In this document: positions 35,083 through 44,504 of the stretch, in pieces
How the letters are laid out: every line of letters begins with the position of its first letter
How positions within the stretch are numbered: the stretch's first letter is position 1
From: Aquaspirillum sp. LM1
Lineage (GTDB): Bacteria; Pseudomonadota; Gammaproteobacteria; Burkholderiales; Aquaspirillaceae
DNA length: 64,000 nt
Assembly: GCF_002002905.1 (NCBI RefSeq)
Contig: NZ_CP019509.1
Span: forward strand, 620,001-684,000
Reading direction: 5' to 3'
Position numbers and translations under genes: made by a program
Notes under the pieces: generated by a model
Seen by the model: the letters and a program-made list of their open reading frames with translations, nothing else
Database searches by the model: none
What the model was told of the DNA's origin: nothing

Positions 35083-36180
35083 ATGAGCAATATTTCTTAC
35101 CTGGGCGCAAGCAATAGCGTCTACCAAGCAAAGAATGCTGCTATAGCTTCTTCTACCGTATCTGCTGATGCTTCATTAAAAAATCAAAATGCATCAAACA
35201 CTCAAGTCACTTTGAGTGGTAAAGCTGTCATGCTGAGCCGGTTGTGGCGAATTAATGATCCTTCTGCATCTGCACCAAAAGTATTGTCCTCTGTTACCAC
35301 TAATATGTTGACCGGTAATTCTTATGATTTTCTCTCAAGCTCAGATCGCAAGTTTCTTGAGAAGGCGTATACCTATGCACAAGAAAAGAATATTGATCTG
35401 GCCCAGGTAGATAATCTGGCTACTGATATGGCTGCATATAGAATGCTGTATGCTACAAATGGTCCTGGCCTTAGCGCAATTGGTCCGGGTAATATTTTTA
35501 CTACAGATGGCAAAGAAATTGTTTATGCATTCAATGAGAGTGACTACTATACTGCTGAGCGTATCAAATCAGATTCAGCATTGTCTTCTACCGAAGTTGA
35601 TGGTGGGTTTTTAAGATATGCTTTGGATCCATGGCAGAATTCTGTTCATGCTGTAGATTTTAAATTTCTGGAAAGAGTGGTGATTGATTTTTCTGCGGAA
35701 ACAGGCCGGGCAATCAATGAAAATACGGCAACAGCAGGCAAGGCCAGTCCAGATCTCCATTTTGGTGTAAATGGGTACTACGTTAAAGAGAAATCCAGTA
35801 CTTCCAGTAGCACATCCGACAAGGCCATAAATAATACGCCTAATGTATTAAGTTATCTGTCTGAGCAAGACAGAAAGCAATTGATTGGTGCTTATAAAAT
35901 GCTGATGTCGCTGGGTATGAGCACCGAGCAACTGGATCAGGCCGCCACGCGCTTAGGGTCAATGCGCATGCATACGGTGACTGGACAATCCAGCGCAAGC
36001 AGCTATGCCTCAGCGCAAACTGCCAACAAAGCTATTGGGGCTTACCATCGTTCGGATAGTGCCTTTTCACTGTTTGATAGCATGCTTCCTGCCAACAAAC
36101 CAAAGAACCACACGCTCATTGTCCAAATGTCGAGTGTACTGGAAAAGCTGCTGATGGCGGAAAAGGCCGAGCAAGGTTGA
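35083..36180 (+). CDS. family B protein B2 (unrecognised)
   Basis: 365 residues; GAGAAGG lies 8 bases before ATG 35083. Same plan as B1 and B3: MLSRLWRINDPSASAPKVL, repeat 1 (YDFLSSSDRKFLEKAYTYAQ...AAYRM), variable centre, repeat 2 (LSYLSEQDRKQLIGAYKMLM...SMRM) and C-terminal MSSVLEKLLMAEKAEQ. Unlike B1/B3 its C-terminal half is not homogenised, so it shows the natural divergence of the family. Low GC. Function unknown. Confidence 0.85.
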   Translation: MSNISYLGASNSVYQAKNAAIASSTVSADASLKNQNASNTQVTLSGKAVMLSRLWRINDPSASAPKVLSSVTTNMLTGNSYDFLSSSDRKFLEKAYTYAQEKNIDLAQVDNLATDMAAYRMLYATNGPGLSAIGPGNIFTTDGKEIVYAFNESDYYTAERIKSDSALSSTEVDGGFLRYALDPWQNSVHAVDFKFLERVVIDFSAETGRAINENTATAGKASPDLHFGVNGYYVKEKSSTSSSTSDKAINNTPNVLSYLSEQDRKQLIGAYKMLMSLGMSTEQLDQAATRLGSMRMHTVTGQSSASSYASAQTANKAIGAYHRSDSAFSLFDSMLPANKPKNHTLIVQMSSVLEKLLMAEKAEQG

Positions 36181-36257
36181 AGTACGAGTGTTGCTCAACA
36201 CCAGATGGCGGCAAACGGGAGTTGGCCGCTTTTTCTTAACGCTTACGGAGAGCTATC

Positions 36258-37328
36258 ATGAGCATAAGCGCAATAATCAGCCCAACATCATCCGGGGTGC
36301 AACTGTCTAAATCATCGGCAGCAAGCGCCAGCGCTCAAGAATCTCGCGCATCCCGTGGCCATGGTTTGATGCTTGAGCGCCTTTGGCGTATTAAAGACCC
36401 TGCTGCTGCTGAGCCAAAAGTGCTGTCCGTTGTAACTACAAACATGCTGACAGGTAATTCCTATGACTTTCTTTCTTCTTCTGATCGGAAGTTATTGGAA
36501 AAAGCTTATACTTATGCCGAGCAAAATAATATCAATCTTGAACAAGTTGATGCTCTCGCTTTTGACATGGCTGTCTATAGAATGGGCGTGGCTTCTGGTG
36601 GTTTAACATCAAATAAGCCTGGCGATATTTATACGCCTGATGGCAAGTGGGCTATTGCTGCTTTTGATGAGCGAGATACCAAGCTTGCCTATCAGATTAA
36701 AAATGGAAAAGCGGCCCTAAGCACACAGTTTGATCATGGCTTTCTCAATGAGATCTTTGATCCTGAAAAGCATTCGACACATGCGGTGGATTTCAGTTTT
36801 CTAGCCAAAATGGTGAAAGAGTTTTCCGACCAAGCCGGCCAGCCAGATGAAAATCTCCAGATGCCAGATGACCCCAATCGTCGCTATGCTGAACCAGGGC
36901 GAGGGTCGTATCTGGTCGAAACCCTCAACGGCAAAAAACCGCCCACCCATCCAGATAATCTGGGCAAAAATGCCGACGGCAGTGGGGATGTGCTGAATTA
37001 CCTGACCAAGCAAGACCGCAAAAAACTGCTGCAGGCCTATCAAATGCTGATGTCGCTGGGCATGAGCACCGATCAGCTTGACCAAACCGCCACCAGCCTG
37101 GGGGCGGTGCGTATGCGCGAAGCCACCGGCCAATCGGCCCCGGCCAGCAGCACAAGCGCTACCCATAAAGCCACACGCGCATACAGCAGTCAGAACGGTT
37201 TGACCTCACTGCTGGATACCCTGAGCCCAGCCAATCGGCAAAAAAATCGCCAACCGGTCACGCAGATGTCCAAGGTGCTGGAAAAGCTGTTGATGGCGGA
37301 AAAGGCCGAGCAGGCAGGGCGGGCCTGA
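36258..37328 (+). CDS. family B protein B3 (unrecognised)
   Basis: 356 residues; GGAGA lies 6 bases before ATG 36258. The two 41-residue repeats are at 69-109 and 246-286 and align without gaps (shared L..(3)DRK.L..AY...(11)Q.D..A......RM pattern). From 36798 to the stop the DNA matches B1 (34430-34960) with only about half a dozen differences. Not recognised; possibly a helical interaction protein. Followed by the convergent TauE/SafE gene, which marks the island's right edge. Confidence 0.85.
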   Translation: MSISAIISPTSSGVQLSKSSAASASAQESRASRGHGLMLERLWRIKDPAAAEPKVLSVVTTNMLTGNSYDFLSSSDRKLLEKAYTYAEQNNINLEQVDALAFDMAVYRMGVASGGLTSNKPGDIYTPDGKWAIAAFDERDTKLAYQIKNGKAALSTQFDHGFLNEIFDPEKHSTHAVDFSFLAKMVKEFSDQAGQPDENLQMPDDPNRRYAEPGRGSYLVETLNGKKPPTHPDNLGKNADGSGDVLNYLTKQDRKKLLQAYQMLMSLGMSTDQLDQTATSLGAVRMREATGQSAPASSTSATHKATRAYSSQNGLTSLLDTLSPANRQKNRQPVTQMSKVLEKLLMAEKAEQAGRA

Positions 37329-37358
37329 CTGAGGGCGTGAGGGGGATCCTATTTTGGC

Positions 37359-38138
37359 TCAACCCGGCCACATCAGCGCGGTGGTCACCAGCAAAAAGCC
37401 GATGAACACGCTGCGCAGCCAGCGCTCTGGCAGGCGGCGGGCGCAGGCCACGCCCCAGGAAATGGTGGAGAGCCCGCCCAGCGCCATGGGCAGGCCCAGC
37501 GACCAGCTGACCTGCCCGGCGCTGGCATAGGTGCTCAGCGCAATCAGCGAGCCGGGTACCACCAGCGCCAGCGCCAGCCCCTGCGCAGCGGCCTGGCGAT
37601 GACCAAAGCCGCGTACCAGCATCGGCGTGGCCACCAGCCCGCCCCCTACGGTAAACAGCCCGGAAAACACCCCGCTGACCACCCCCACCACCGGCAGATA
37701 ACGGGCAGACAACACCCGTGGCTGCGGTGCGTGCGCCCGTGGCGGGCGTGCCACCAGCCAGCACAGATACACACATAGCCCAAGCAAAAAGCCGATAAAC
37801 ACCCATTGCAGGGTGTGATGGTCCAGCCCCACTGCCAGCCGCGCTGCCGGGTAGGAGGCCAGCATGGCAATGCCGCCCAGGCCCAGCGCCCGGCTCAGTG
37901 GGATGGCGTGGTGCTGACGGTAGCGGTAAAACGCCAGCAGCACATTGGGCACAATCATCACCAGCGCGGTGCCCTGCGCCATGGATTGATCCATGCCAAA
38001 CCACAGCGCCAGCACCGGAATGGCCAGCAGCCCGCCGCCAATGCCCAGCAAGCCACCCACCCCGCCCAGCGCGGCCCCCAGCACCGCGCCCAGCCCGGTG
38101 ACTGTCAGCAATGCCCCGATTTCGCCTGGCTGTCCCAT
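37359..38138 (-). CDS. TauE/SafE-family permease 1
   Basis: 259 residues, eight predicted helices with the family's duplicated halves: GGVGGLLGIGGGLLAIPVL near 24-42 and GVFSGLFTVGGGLVATPML in the second half. Probable exporter or importer of sulfite, sulfoacetate or related anions. Divergent from the LysR gene at 38243 with a ~105-bp shared promoter region. Paralogue of the protein at 39164-39922. Confidence 0.9.
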   Translation of the reverse strand: MGQPGEIGALLTVTGLGAVLGAALGGVGGLLGIGGGLLAIPVLALWFGMDQSMAQGTALVMIVPNVLLAFYRYRQHHAIPLSRALGLGGIAMLASYPAARLAVGLDHHTLQWVFIGFLLGLCVYLCWLVARPPRAHAPQPRVLSARYLPVVGVVSGVFSGLFTVGGGLVATPMLVRGFGHRQAAAQGLALALVVPGSLIALSTYASAGQVSWSLGLPMALGGLSTISWGVACARRLPERWLRSVFIGFLLVTTALMWPG

Positions 38139-38242
38139 GCCGGGTGTCCTTGTGTGTGTCAGTGTGGCATTCAGTGTAATCCGATATTTACAGGCTTATA
38201 ATGCCCGGCCATAACAAGCTATTCTTGTGCTGGAGGGCAATA

Positions 38243-39160
38243 ATGGACGGGCTATCCGATCTGGCGTTCTTTACCGCCTTACTGCGCGCCGGCAGCCTGG
38301 CGGCGCTGGCGCGCGAGCAGGGCGTGACCCCGCCCGTGATCAGCCGGCGGCTGGCGGCGCTGGAGGCGCGGCTGGGCTTGCGCTTATTGCAGCGCACCAC
38401 CCGGCGCATGCACCTGACCCAGGAAGGCGAGCTGTACGCGCAACGCGGCCAGGCGCTGCTGGACGAACTGCACGCGCTGGAAGCCGACGTGGCTGCCCGC
38501 CATCTGGCCCCGCGCGGACTGTTGCGGGTAAATGCCTCGTTTGGCTTTGGCCGTTGCCATATTGCCCCGGCTGTCAGTGACTTTGCCCGCTGCTACCCGC
38601 AGGTGGGGGTGCAACTGACGCTGACCGACCGGCCAATGAATCTGGTGGAAACCGGTCTTGATCTGGGCATCCGCGTGGGCGGCCTGCCCGACAGCCGCGA
38701 CCACGCCTGCCGGCTGGCGGCCAATCGCCGGCTGCTGTGCGCCGCGCCAGACTATCTGGCGCGCTGCCCGGCACCCACTACGCCGGAGGCGCTGGGACGG
38801 CATCAGTGCATTGTGATCCGGGAAAACAATCAGGCGTATGGCAACTGGCAGCTGCGTCAGGGCCACCGGCAGGTGACGGTGAAGGTGGATGGCGCGCTGT
38901 CCACCAACGATGGCAGCACCGCACTGGCATGGGGGCTGGCCGGCCACGGCATTTTATTGCGCTCCACCTGGGAAATTGCGCCGCTGCTGCGCAGTGGCCA
39001 GTTGATTGAAGTCTTGCCGCACTGGCAGTTTCCCCCGGCGGACGTGTATGCGGTCTATCCGCAACGCGCCCACGCGCCAGCCAAGCTACGGGTGTTTGTC
39101 GATTTCTTGCTGGCGCGCTTTGCCGGGCATCGTGGGCCAGATCCACAGGCGGCGTGGTAG
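38243..39160 (+). CDS. LysR-family transcription regulator
   Basis: 305 residues from ATG 38243 (GGAGGG 5 bases upstream). N-terminal winged helix-turn-helix (FFTALLRAGSLAALAREQGVTPPVISRRLAALEARLG, recognisable pattern at 8-45, quoted in parts) and LTQEGELY linker, then a substrate-binding domain of the DsdC/AaeR-like subgroup (LLRVNASFGFGRCHIAP). Between two TauE/SafE genes, it likely controls the divergent one and perhaps both. Inducer unknown. Confidence 0.9.
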   Translation: MDGLSDLAFFTALLRAGSLAALAREQGVTPPVISRRLAALEARLGLRLLQRTTRRMHLTQEGELYAQRGQALLDELHALEADVAARHLAPRGLLRVNASFGFGRCHIAPAVSDFARCYPQVGVQLTLTDRPMNLVETGLDLGIRVGGLPDSRDHACRLAANRRLLCAAPDYLARCPAPTTPEALGRHQCIVIRENNQAYGNWQLRQGHRQVTVKVDGALSTNDGSTALAWGLAGHGILLRSTWEIAPLLRSGQLIEVLPHWQFPPADVYAVYPQRAHAPAKLRVFVDFLLARFAGHRGPDPQAAW

Positions 39161-39163
39161 CGC

Positions 39164-39922
39164 TTATTTTGGCAGCATCAGCGCCACGGTCACGATCAGG
39201 AACAGCACAAAAATGCCACGCAGCTTGCGGTCGGGCAGTTTCTGCGCCAGCGCCACCCCGTGCGAGATGGTGGTCAGCCCGCCAATCGCCATGGGGAAGC
39301 CCAGCCACCAGTTCACCACGCCCGCGTGGGTGTAGGTGGCCATCGCCACCAGTGAGCTGGGCACGATCATGCACAGCGCCAACCCTTGTGCGGCTGCTTG
39401 GCGGTAGCCAAACAGCCGCACCAGCATCGGCGAAGACACCGTGCCGCCGCCCACGGTAAACAGCCCGGAAAACGCCCCGGCCACCACTGCAACCAGCGGT
39501 AACCAGCGGGCGGGCAGTATACGCGGCGGCGCATCGCCGGCGCGGCGGGCGTACAACTGCCAGCTGAGGTAGGCAATCAGCCAGAGCAGAAAGCCAATGA
39601 ATATCCAGCGCAGCGTGGCATTGTCCAGCGACACCGCCAGCCGCGCTGCCGGGTAAGACACCAGGATCGAGATCAAGCCCAGGCTGGCGGCCAGTTTCAG
39701 TGCAATCGGGTGGTGCTGGGAGTAGCGCCAGAACGCTATCACCACATTGGGGGCAATCATCACCAGTGCGGTGCCCTGCGCCACAGATTGATCCATACCA
39801 AACCACAGCGCCAGCACCGGAATGGCCAGAATGCCCCCGCCAATGCCCAGCAAGCCGCCACAAAAGCCCAGCGCTGCGCCCAATAGCAGCATTCCCGGCC
39901 ACACCACATACCAAGTAGACAT
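39164..39922 (-). CDS. TauE/SafE-family permease 2
   Basis: 252 residues from ATG 39922. Eight helices, motifs GFCGGLLGIGGGILAIPVL and GAFSGLFTVGGGTVSSPML. High similarity to permease 1, suggesting duplication around the regulator. Converges with the LysR gene with only 3 bp between stops. Substrate unknown. An upstream extension of the frame to 40129 has no supporting start. Confidence 0.88.
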   Translation of the reverse strand: MSTWYVVWPGMLLLGAALGFCGGLLGIGGGILAIPVLALWFGMDQSVAQGTALVMIAPNVVIAFWRYSQHHPIALKLAASLGLISILVSYPAARLAVSLDNATLRWIFIGFLLWLIAYLSWQLYARRAGDAPPRILPARWLPLVAVVAGAFSGLFTVGGGTVSSPMLVRLFGYRQAAAQGLALCMIVPSSLVAMATYTHAGVVNWWLGFPMAIGGLTTISHGVALAQKLPDRKLRGIFVLFLIVTVALMLPK

Positions 39923-40127
39923 ACCTATGCATTCGTTCTGGTTTAACTCGGCGCCCAGTGTAATCCATTCGCTTGTCCTGAGCGTGAAGGCGGGCAAGAA
40001 AATGATCGATATGGCGTATGCCGCCAGCGTGCTGGCTGCCAGGGCGTGGCCGCTGATGACGCCCGCCCTCTTGCCTTGTCCGGGGCGATCCCCTCTAATA
40101 GGCGGTTCCCGATAGCGTTGATAGATC

Positions 40128-42335
40128 ATGGTTGCCGTTACCCGCCCGCTGGCCGATTCTCTGGCCGATGCCGCCGACCCCCAGCTCTGGCTGGCCGGCC
40201 TGGCTCCGCAATACTCCCCGGCTGAATTCGCCTTGGTGGAAAAAGCCTTCCACGCCGCGCGTGCGCTCTACCAGGGCCACCGTCTGGCGCATACCCAGGA
40301 GGACATGTTCAGCCATGCCGTGGCCGCCGCCGCCATTGTGGCCGACCTCAACCTGCTGGCCGATGCGGTGATGGCGGCGCTGCTGTTTGCCGCGCCGGAT
40401 TTGCGCGAGGACAGCGAAGCCTGGCTCAGCCAGGAGTTCAACCCGGTGGTGGCCGGGCTGGTGCTGGGCGGCTCGCGGGTGCGCAAGATTCAGGAGCTGG
40501 GCAGCCAGCACGACGCTGCCACGCCCGAGGCGCGCAGCCGTCAGGCCGAGGCGATGCGCCAGATGCTGCTGGCCATGGTGGCGGATATCCGCGTGGTGCT
40601 GATCAAACTGGCCTGGCGCACGCAAACCATGTACCACCTGTCGCGGGTGGCCGATGAAGCCGTGCGCCGCCGGGTGGCCAGCGAAACGCTGGACATCTTT
40701 GCCCCACTGGCCAACCGGCTGGGGGTGTGGCAGATCAAGTGGGAGCTGGAAGACCTGGCGTTTCGCCACCTTGAGCCCGACACCTACAAGAAAATTGCCA
40801 AACTGCTGGACGAACGCCGGCTGGATCGGCTCAGCTATATCGAACAGGTGCTGACCACCCTGCGCGGCGAGCTGGCGGGGGCCGGGCTGCACGCCGACGT
40901 GGCGGGCCGACCCAAGCACATTTACAGCATCTGGAAAAAGATGCGTAAAAAGAACCTGGATTTTTCCGAGCTGTACGACATCCGCGCCGTGCGCATTCTG
41001 GTGGATAGCCACAAGGACTGCTACACCGCGCTGGGGCTGATTCACAGCCTGTGGCAGCCGGTGCCTGGCGAGTTTGACGACTACATCAACCAGCCCAAGG
41101 CCAACGACTACAAAAGCCTGCACACGGCGGTGATTGGCCCGGAAGATAAAGTGGTCGAGGTGCAGATCCGCACCTTCGAGATGCACGAGCACGCCGAATT
41201 TGGCGTGGCCGCGCACTGGCGCTACAAGGAAGGCGGCAAGGGCGATAGTGCTTACGAAGAAAAAATTGCCTGGCTGCGCCAGCTGCTGGACTGGCGCGAG
41301 GAAGTGTCCGACCGCACCGGCCTGGCCGATGCCTTCCAGACCGAGCTGTTTGCCGACACCATCTACGTGATGACGCCGGTGGGCAAGGTGCTTAGCCTGC
41401 CCACCGGTGCCACGCCCATCGACTTTGCCTACGCGGTGCATACCAATCTGGGGCATCGCTGCCGGGGGGCCAAGGTGGACGGCCAGATTGTGCCCTTGTC
41501 CACGCCCTTGCATAACGGCCAGCGGGTGGAAATCCTCACGGTGAAAGAAGGCGGCCCGTCGATCAACTGGCTGCACGATGGCTGGGTGACCAGCCACCGC
41601 GCCATCAGCAAGATTCGCCAGTGGATTCGCCAGCAGAACGCCCATATCGCCATCGACGCCGGACGGGCGTTGTTCGACAAGGAACTGGCGCGCCTGCCCG
41701 GCCTGCAGCCCAATCTGGACGCGCTGGCCGAGCGCCTGCAGGCGCGCAATATGGACGAGGTGTTTGCCGCGCTGGGCCATGGTGAGCTGTCGCTGAAGGC
41801 CCTGCATCAGGCGCTGACCAGCTTTGCCCCGCCCGAGCCGCCAGCAGATCTTGACCCGGAAAGCCTGGTGCGGCGCAGCCGCGCCGGCCACGATGCCGGC
41901 GGTATTCTGATTGAGGGCGTGGACAATCTGATGACCGTGCTGGCCAAGTGCTGCAAGCCGGCACCGCCCGACCCGGTGGTGGGTTTTGTCACCCGGGGCC
42001 GGGGGATTTCCATCCACCGGGTGAATTGCCGCACGCTCAAGCGCCTGTCCAGCGAAGCCCCGGAACGGCTGATCACCGCCGACTGGGGCCGGCAGGATCA
42101 CAGCCTGTTTGCCATTGATGTGGAAGTGATTGCCCGCGACCGCCCCGGCCTGCTGCGCGATTTGTCCGACATCCTGTCGCGTGACAAGGTCAATGTGACG
42201 GCGGTGCATACCCTCAGCCGTGAAGCGCACGCGCGCATGCGCCTGACCCTGGAAGTGCGCCATGTGCAGGATATCCAGCGGGTGCTGTTTCATGTGATGG
42301 AGGTGAAGGGTGTGCTGGAGGCGCGGCGGGTGTGA
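40128..42335 (+). CDS. relA: RelA (p)ppGpp synthetase
   Basis: 735 residues. Makes the alarmone (p)ppGpp on starved ribosomes. Domains: degenerate hydrolase region (FSHAVAAAAIVADLNL and LLFAAPDLRED in place of the HD motif, so no hydrolysis), synthetase (about 240-360; HIYSIWKKMRKK, ELYDIRAVRILV, YKSLHTAVIGP, VEVQIRT), TGS (about 405-465), helical/zinc-finger region (CCKPAPPDPVVGF) and C-terminal ACT (FAIDVEVIARDRPGLLRDLS). This identifies it as RelA and not the bifunctional SpoT. Confidence 0.96.
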   Translation: MVAVTRPLADSLADAADPQLWLAGLAPQYSPAEFALVEKAFHAARALYQGHRLAHTQEDMFSHAVAAAAIVADLNLLADAVMAALLFAAPDLREDSEAWLSQEFNPVVAGLVLGGSRVRKIQELGSQHDAATPEARSRQAEAMRQMLLAMVADIRVVLIKLAWRTQTMYHLSRVADEAVRRRVASETLDIFAPLANRLGVWQIKWELEDLAFRHLEPDTYKKIAKLLDERRLDRLSYIEQVLTTLRGELAGAGLHADVAGRPKHIYSIWKKMRKKNLDFSELYDIRAVRILVDSHKDCYTALGLIHSLWQPVPGEFDDYINQPKANDYKSLHTAVIGPEDKVVEVQIRTFEMHEHAEFGVAAHWRYKEGGKGDSAYEEKIAWLRQLLDWREEVSDRTGLADAFQTELFADTIYVMTPVGKVLSLPTGATPIDFAYAVHTNLGHRCRGAKVDGQIVPLSTPLHNGQRVEILTVKEGGPSINWLHDGWVTSHRAISKIRQWIRQQNAHIAIDAGRALFDKELARLPGLQPNLDALAERLQARNMDEVFAALGHGELSLKALHQALTSFAPPEPPADLDPESLVRRSRAGHDAGGILIEGVDNLMTVLAKCCKPAPPDPVVGFVTRGRGISIHRVNCRTLKRLSSEAPERLITADWGRQDHSLFAIDVEVIARDRPGLLRDLSDILSRDKVNVTAVHTLSREAHARMRLTLEVRHVQDIQRVLFHVMEVKGVLEARRV

Positions 42336-42862
42336 TATGCGTTTGGGTTAATTTTTTGGGGTGGGCATGGGTTTTGGTGTGCGGATTGGCCCGTGCCTGG
42401 CGCGCTTGTCTCTTGCTTGCCACACGTCAGATACGCTGCACTGCACAAATTTATACTGCACTGCACAAAAAATACTTGCCAAACCGCAAGGCTGGTTCGA
42501 TAATTCAGTCTACATCAGGACGTTGCATGCAATGTGTGCGTTTTGGTGTTGTCTCCTCCATCCTCCTTCTATAGGTGGAATTCAGCGCAACTGCTTGCTA
42601 GCGGTTGCGCTCTTTTTTTGCCTGTTGTCCGGCGGACACATTCGGACCAGGATGGCTATTTTGCACTGCAAGGTAAGCGTGGGCCGGCAGCCGGGTTTTC
42701 CCGCCATTTGCGCGGCAGGCGGGCGGGTTTGCCTGCCAAGGCAAAGCTGTTTGAAAAATCAGGCGCTTGCCTTTGCGTGGTTATCGTGTACGCGGTTTGA
42801 CAGTCGTCTTCCTGCTGTAATAGAATCTACAACTTTCAAGAATTTTGACTGGAAGAGTTTCC
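42336..42862. other. intergenic region before rplM
   Basis: No gene supported: the open frames here lack ribosome-binding sites and one overlaps rplM out of phase. It holds a strong terminator (42584-42619) and the rplM promoter/leader. Confidence 0.7.
42584..42619 (+). terminator. Rho-independent terminator
   Basis: AGCGCAAC (42584-42591) and GTTGCGCT (42604-42611) with a 12-nt loop, followed by CTTTTTTT. It probably ends relA-region transcription or attenuates the ribosomal-protein transcript. Confidence 0.8.
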
Positions 42863-43291
42863 ATGAAAACCTTTTCTGCCAAGCCGCACGAGGTTAAGCG
42901 CGAATGGTTCGTGGTGGATGCCACCGACAAGGTGCTCGGTCGTCTGGCCGCTGAAATCGCCCATCGTCTGCGCGGCAAGCACAAGCCGGAGTTCACCCCG
43001 CACGTTGACACCGGTGACTTCATTGTTGTGGTAAATGCCGAAAAAATCCGCGTGACCGGTACCAAGGCACAGGACAAGAAGTACTACCGCCACTCTGGCT
43101 ACCCCGGCGGTATCTACGAACGTACCTTTACCGAGATGCAACAGCAGTTCCCTGAGCGCGTGCTGGAAAAAGCCGTCAAGGGCATGCTGCCGAAAGGCCC
43201 GCTGGGCTACGCCATGCTGTCCAAGCTGAAGGTGTACGCCGGCAACGAGCATCCGCACTCCGCACAGCAGCCGAAAGTGCTGGAAATCTGA
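42863..43291 (+). CDS. rplM: 50S ribosomal protein L13
   Basis: 142 residues, the standard length. An early-assembly protein of the large subunit. Motifs [28 protein letters not shown] and MLPKGPLG are typical. GGAAGAG precedes ATG 42863; the upstream in-frame start at 42845 is not used in the family. Operon with rpsI 18 bp downstream, as in nearly all bacteria. Confidence 0.98.
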   Translation: MKTFSAKPHEVKREWFVVDATDKVLGRLAAEIAHRLRGKHKPEFTPHVDTGDFIVVVNAEKIRVTGTKAQDKKYYRHSGYPGGIYERTFTEMQQQFPERVLEKAVKGMLPKGPLGYAMLSKLKVYAGNEHPHSAQQPKVLEI

Positions 43292-43309
43292 TAAAGGCTG
43301 GAACAAGAT

Positions 43310-43702
43310 ATGAACGGTAAATACTACTACGGTACGGGTCGTCGCAAGAGCGCAGTGGCCCGCGTGTTCATGGCCAAGGGTAATGGCCAGATCACCGTCA
43401 ACGGCAAGCCGCTGGACCAATACTTTGCCCGCGAAACCGGCCGCATGGTCGTGCGTCAACCGCTGACCCTGACTGAACACCTGGAAAGCTTCGACATCAT
43501 GGTCAACGTGGTGGGCGGCGGCGAAACCGGCCAGGCCGGTGCTGTGCGTCACGGCATCACCCGTGCCCTGATCGACTTCTCCACCGAACTGAAGCCGACC
43601 CTGTCGGCTGCCGGTCTGGTGACCCGCGATGCGCGTGAAGTTGAACGTAAGAAGGTCGGTCTGCACAAGGCCCGCCGTCGCAAGCAGTTCTCCAAGCGTT
43701 AA
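43310..43702 (+). CDS. rpsI: 30S ribosomal protein S9
   Basis: 130 residues. Start [15 protein letters not shown], core [19 protein letters not shown] and the basic C-terminal tail [11 protein letters not shown] that reaches the decoding site. Second gene of rplM-rpsI, ending at a strong terminator. Confidence 0.98.
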   Translation: MNGKYYYGTGRRKSAVARVFMAKGNGQITVNGKPLDQYFARETGRMVVRQPLTLTEHLESFDIMVNVVGGGETGQAGAVRHGITRALIDFSTELKPTLSAAGLVTRDAREVERKKVGLHKARRRKQFSKR

Positions 43703-43716
43703 TCGCTGGACTGCCG

Positions 43717-43743
43717 AAAAAAGCCGCCTTGTGCGGCTTTTTT
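43717..43743 (+). terminator. terminator of rplM-rpsI
   Basis: AAAAAAGCCGC-CTTGT-GCGGCTTTTTT, perfect 11-bp stem, usable in both directions. Confidence 0.92.
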
Positions 43744-43910
43744 CATATCCTCGCTGGGGTTTTGCCGGCCTGGCCGGCTGGCCCAGCCTGACCGAAAGCG
43801 TCCGCTGTGCTGCTGTTGCAATAACCTTGCTGGCAAGTATGTTGATTTTCTGCCACGGCAGCGGATAATTCATTGATCTCATCCCCCTTTTCTGCTGGAG
43901 AATTTCCACC

Positions 43911-44264
43911 ATGACCGCTGCTGCCACTGAAATCCCGATGCCGTTTGTGTTTACCGACAATGCCTGCAACAAGGTCAAGGACCTGATTGCCGAAGAAGGC
44001 AACCCCGAGCTGAAACTGCGTGTGTTTGTCACCGGCGGCGGCTGCTCCGGCTTCCAGTACGGCTTTACCTTTGATGAAATCGCCAACGACGACGACACCC
44101 TGGTAGAAAAAGAAGGCGTGCAACTGCTGGTTGACCCAATGAGCTACCAGTATCTGGTGGGGGCAGAAATCGACTACCAGGAAAGCCTGCAAGGCTCGCA
44201 GTTTGTCATCAAGAACCCCAATGCCAGCTCCACCTGCGGTTGCGGTTCGTCGTTCTCGGTGTAA
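43911..44264 (+). CDS. erpA: iron-sulfur cluster insertion protein ErpA
   Basis: 117 residues. A-type carrier that passes 4Fe-4S clusters to apo-enzymes. The three conserved cysteines are present: [11 protein letters not shown] and C-terminal [11 protein letters not shown]. The N-terminal [18 protein letters not shown] is a betaproteobacterial form. Stand-alone after rpsI with its own GGAG site. Confidence 0.96.
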   Translation: MTAAATEIPMPFVFTDNACNKVKDLIAEEGNPELKLRVFVTGGGCSGFQYGFTFDEIANDDDTLVEKEGVQLLVDPMSYQYLVGAEIDYQESLQGSQFVIKNPNASSTCGCGSSFSV

Positions 44265-44396
44265 GCCCGCCTGCTGCACTGCAACGCGCCGGCGCATGCG
44301 CCCAGTATTTTTACTGATGCGCCCTGCGCTGGCCGCTGGCAAGGCTTGACGTCAGGTCAGCCGGCAGTGCAGACTGATTCTCCGCCTGCGCCCCAA

Positions 44397-44424
44397 AAAA
44401 GCCCAAGCCCCTGCTTGGGCTTTT
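44397..44424 (+). terminator. Rho-independent terminator after erpA
   Basis: AAAAGCCCAAGC-CCCT-GCTTGGGCTTTT, perfect 12-bp stem. Confidence 0.9.
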
Positions 44425-44504
44425 GCCGTCACAGCACCGTCACTGCTGAACGGCACAATCGGCGCGGTATCCGTGGGCAGAGATGACTTGACTGAACAGG
44501 TATT

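Noticed and set aside
40095-42293. 732-residue open frame antisense to relA
   Set aside because: Almost exact mirror of relA; no recognisable protein and no start signal.
42361-42897. 178-residue open frame before rplM
   Set aside because: Runs through a strong terminator and into rplM in another phase, with no ribosome-binding site.
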